7,671 nt of DNA, from assembly GCA_001775555.1 (NCBI GenBank), contig MEXE01000035.1, positions 1 through 7,671 of the forward strand. Reading direction: 5' to 3'. Both the position numbers and the translations under genes were made by a program. Position 1 is the first letter of the stretch. Every line of letters starts with the position of its first letter. This stretch comes from Candidatus Amesbacteria bacterium RBG_19FT_COMBO_48_16. Lineage in GTDB: Bacteria; Patescibacteriota; Microgenomatia; CAZETR01; Amesbacteraceae. Positions 6,630 to 7,671 of the stretch are shown one piece after another. A model generated the notes under the pieces. That model was given only the letters and a program-made list of their open reading frames with translations, did no database searches and had not been told where the DNA came from.

Positions 6630-6902
6630 TTAGGCGCGGTTTTTGCGAAAAACTTTGACAACTTCAGAGACTGCGGTATCCCGGGCGCTGGCAGAGCCGC
6701 CGCGAACGGCATCGGCAACGCAATTTTTGAGATGATCTTCAAGAATGAGGGCATCAGTTTCCTTGAGAGCGGCCTGGACAGCCTGGGATTGGGTCAGAAT
6801 ATCAATGCAATACTGCCCTTCCTCCACCATCTGAATAACTTTGTCCAGATGGCCGCGGGCTATTTTCAGGCGATGTGAGACATGATGATGGGTGTGATCC
6901 AT
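6630..6902 (-). CDS. csoR: CsoR-family copper-sensing transcriptional repressor
   Basis: A 90-residue all-helical repressor of the CsoR/RcnR (DUF156) family. It binds operator DNA without copper and lets go when Cu(I) binds. The Cu(I) triad is present: Cys32 (in QYCIDILTQ), His57 and Cys61 (in LEDHLKNCV), with the same spacing as Cys36/His61/Cys65 of the Mycobacterium tuberculosis protein; Tyr31 also matches. Arginine and lysine residues in the first helix (HRLKIARGHLDKV) form the usual DNA-contact face. The N-terminus is His-rich (MDHTHHHVSH), which might add a metal site, though RcnR-like Ni sensing is unlikely given the C-H-C triad. It is the first gene of the operon and probably autoregulated through the operator 12 nt upstream. 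AAGGT touches the ATG and cannot act as a normal ribosome binding site; the transcript seems leaderless. Confidence 0.96.
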   Translation of the reverse strand: MDHTHHHVSHRLKIARGHLDKVIQMVEEGQYCIDILTQSQAVQAALKETDALILEDHLKNCVADAVRGGSASARDTAVSEVVKVFRKNRA

Positions 6903-6910
6903 ACCTTGTA

Positions 6911-6939
6911 TTTATATCCCCCCGGGGGGGATATGTCAA
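6911..6939 (-). promoter_or_regulatory. Promoter of the copper operon (-35 TTGACA, -10 TATAAA)
   Basis: On the minus strand a perfect -35 box TTGACA (6939-6934) is followed after exactly 17 bp by TATAAA (6916-6911), five of six matches to the -10 consensus. Seven bases further on gives a transcription start near 6904, about 2 nt before the csoR ATG at 6902, so the mRNA is predicted to be leaderless or nearly so. No other convincing promoter is visible in the tightly packed operon. Confidence 0.8.
6914..6934. promoter_or_regulatory. Putative CsoR operator, ATAT-C6-G7-ATAT inverted repeat
   Basis: A 21-bp inverted repeat made of six C and seven G flanked by ATAT on both sides, perfect except for one extra G. 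CsoR/RcnR family operators are G/C tracts flanked by A/T inverted repeats, so the match is good. It fills the spacer between -35 and -10 and overlaps the edges of both, so bound CsoR should block RNA polymerase. It is also upstream of the divergent gene starting at 6959, which could share control. Confidence 0.82.
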
Positions 6940-6958
6940 TACCTTTTCGACTTTGAAC

Positions 6959-7303
6959 ATGGTTGCAGTATTATTGTTCTTTGAATACTTCAATGGGGCA
7001 GATGGGGTGGTGGAAGTGACTAAAGTAAGCTTGAGAAGCAGTGAGGTGGTCGGGGTCTTTTGGAAACCCAGGACTAAAGATGATTGTCTGGCTCTGGAGA
7101 CTCTGGGGGTGATGGGATTGTATCTATTAAGAGAGGATGGTACTTCCGCAAGAAAGGTGAGGCGATCGTCCGGACTGGGGAAACCAGATGAATTAAGAAT
7201 GAGAATGACGGGGTTGGCACAAGCATTGGCAGGAGACGATGAGGGGAGACAAAGAGTAGTAGTTGCCCTGGGGTTAGACGGGCATCACACCCCCGATGTA
7301 TGA
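6959..7303 (+). CDS. Hypothetical protein, divergent from the copper operon
   Basis: I do not recognise this protein. From ATG 6959 it has 114 residues: a short hydrophobic start (MVAVLLFFEYF), then a mixed soluble sequence with VVGVFWKPRTKDD, LALETLGVMGLYLLRED and a charged C-terminal half ending in DGHHTPDV. The composition reads like real coding sequence, but no motif or helix-turn-helix is evident. The start is uncertain. The frame is open back to 6875, inside csoR, which I reject; there is no Shine-Dalgarno at 6959, and tandem GTG codons near residues 17-18 preceded by GGGG are an alternative. It is divergent from csoR with 56 bp between start codons, a gap that holds the operator, so copper control is possible but unproven. 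An accidental open frame cannot be excluded. Confidence 0.5.
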   Translation: MVAVLLFFEYFNGADGVVEVTKVSLRSSEVVGVFWKPRTKDDCLALETLGVMGLYLLREDGTSARKVRRSSGLGKPDELRMRMTGLAQALAGDDEGRQRVVVALGLDGHHTPDV

Positions 7304-7330
7304 AGGTTTTGGGGTGATCCGACGTTTTTT
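7284..7330 (+). terminator. Weak candidate intrinsic terminator after the divergent gene
   Basis: ATCAC-A-CCC (7284-7292) can pair with GGGGTGAT (7311-7318) as an 8-bp stem with one bulged A and an 18-nt loop containing the TGA stop. Six T follow at 7325-7330. The long loop, the bulge and the 6-nt gap before the T-run make it a poor match to a standard terminator. Confidence 0.25.
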
Positions 7331-7352
7331 AATGTTGGATATCCCGTGTTAT

Positions 7353-7372
7353 ATGACGTTATTAAAAAGACT
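7353..7372 (+). repeat. Left copy of a 20-bp inverted repeat flanking a small gene
   Basis: ATGACGTTATTAAAAAG plus three more bases. The reverse complement of 7652-7671 matches it at 18 of 20 positions, including 16 of the first 17. The two copies bracket the 74-residue gene at 7381-7605, as terminal repeats of a small mobile unit would. A/T richness lowers the weight of the match. Confidence 0.5.
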
Positions 7373-7380
7373 CTTCTGCA

Positions 7381-7605
7381 TTATGGATTTTCTCTCTGGG
7401 AAAGTTGGCTTTCGGCAACTGTCTTAATAAGAGCCTGGGAGATAACTTCAAAAGACCCATAGGGACCATGCCAGTGATCCAAAAATGTTCCTATATCTTC
7501 GCCACCCTCTCCAAATCGTTTGTTTGGATTTTTAACACCATAGCCAGCGAGTTTTTGCATCAAGGTTGTCCAAGCACTTCCAGGCTCAGTATTAACTCTT
7601 GACAT
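7381..7605 (-). CDS. Small hypothetical protein (74 residues)
   Basis: I do not recognise a family. The product is soluble and has no membrane segment or clear motif; it is mixed in charge, with a central GEGGEDIGTFLDHWHGPYG stretch (residues 32-50) and a likely C-terminal helix (EVISQALIKTVAESQL). The ATG at 7605 is well set by a strong ribosome binding site, GGAGGTGAG at 7619-7611, whose GGAGG ends 9 nt before the start. This is unlike the copper operon genes, most of which lack such a site. Gene and leader are enclosed by the inverted repeats at 7353-7372 and 7652-7671, which hints at a small transferred unit. With no family match, a role cannot be assigned. Confidence 0.7.
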   Translation of the reverse strand: MSRVNTEPGSAWTTLMQKLAGYGVKNPNKRFGEGGEDIGTFLDHWHGPYGSFEVISQALIKTVAESQLSQRENP

Positions 7606-7610
7606 TTAAT

Positions 7611-7619
7611 CTCACCTCC
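7611..7619 (-). promoter_or_regulatory. Strong ribosome binding site for the 74-residue gene
   Basis: GGAGGTGAG on the minus strand, 5 nt before ATG 7605 (9 nt counted from GGAGG), complements the 16S anti-Shine-Dalgarno. It fixes the start of the small gene and shows the organism uses the standard anti-Shine-Dalgarno. No good -35/-10 pair is visible upstream within the window. Confidence 0.75.
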
Positions 7620-7651
7620 AAACTAAATAAAGCTCAGTGTGGCGGGTTTTA

Positions 7652-7671
7652 AGCCTTTTTAATAATGTCAT
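7652..7671 (-). repeat. Right copy of the 20-bp inverted repeat, at window edge
   Basis: Read on the minus strand it starts ATGACATTATTAAAAAG and matches the left copy at 18 of 20 positions. It ends exactly at the window edge, so the repeat may continue outward and no target-site duplication can be checked. Confidence 0.5.

Noticed and set aside
6623..6754. N-terminal extension of the cupredoxin back to 6754.
   Set aside because: It runs through csoR in another frame; ATG 6622 starts directly at the membrane anchor and fits the operon spacing.
7326..7368. TTTTTAAT / ATTAAAAA short inverted repeat between the two right-hand genes as a terminator.
   Set aside because: All A/T, long loop, no stable stem; the outer part of the right arm belongs to the better-supported 20-bp repeat.
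7625..7651. Promoter for the 74-residue gene (TTAAAA, 17 bp, TATTTA on the minus strand).
   Set aside because: Only 4/6 and 3/6 matches to consensus; not better than chance in this A/T-rich stretch.
1..7671. Recoded TGA (glycine code of SR1/Gracilibacteria).
   Set aside because: TGA ends four clearly bounded genes (at 894, 1573, 4039 and 6263) at the expected protein lengths.
1..7671. CRISPR arrays, tRNA or rRNA genes, riboswitches.
   Set aside because: No regularly spaced repeats, cloverleaf-like sequence or rRNA stretches were seen, and almost all of the window is coding.

Overview
The window most likely comes from a Candidate Phyla Radiation (Patescibacteria) bacterium, probably Microgenomates-like. 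The evidence is a DUF2207-type membrane protein with a long poly-glycine tail, very tight gene packing, and small anchored copper proteins of a style I associate with that group. TGA is used as a normal stop at four genes, which argues against the SR1/Gracilibacteria code. The lineage is an inference from gene style, not from a marker gene.

Layout. Positions 3-890 (+) hold the 3' part of a DUF2207-type membrane protein gene cut by the window edge. It converges on an eight-gene operon that occupies 6902 down to 894 on the minus strand. A perfect hairpin (891-915) sits where the two transcription units meet. The operon reads: csoR (copper-sensing repressor), an anchored cupredoxin, copA (Cu+ P1B-ATPase), an anchored DUF1573 protein, an anchored protein with a CC...DCNH motif, a CcdA-like six-helix protein fused to a C-terminal beta domain with a DTHSVDL...HHR pattern, a DUF5676-like two-helix protein with a Met-rich loop, and a four-helix protein with a CCAHH motif. 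Genes overlap by 4 nt or are separated by 0-7 nt throughout, so one mRNA is expected.

Regulation. A TTGACA / TATAAA promoter with a 17-bp spacer lies directly upstream of csoR. An ATAT-C6-G7-ATAT inverted repeat, a good CsoR operator, fills that spacer and runs into the -10. The predicted transcription start falls about 2 nt before the csoR ATG, so the message should be leaderless or nearly so.

How the genes could work together. CsoR senses Cu(I) and releases the operon, and CopA exports Cu(I). Outside the membrane, the cupredoxin, the DUF1573 protein and the CC...DCNH protein offer Cys/His/Met sites for copper. The CcdA-like protein could move reducing equivalents across the membrane to keep those cysteines reduced. 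The last two membrane proteins carry potential metal ligands (Met/His and Cys/His). The copper-efflux core is secure; the role of the five downstream genes as an extracytoplasmic copper/thiol module is inferred.

The right end (6959-7671) holds a divergent orphan gene of unknown function (+) and a 74-residue unknown gene (-). The latter is bracketed by a near-perfect 20-bp inverted repeat, possibly a small mobile or MITE-like unit, whose outer edge is cut by the window.
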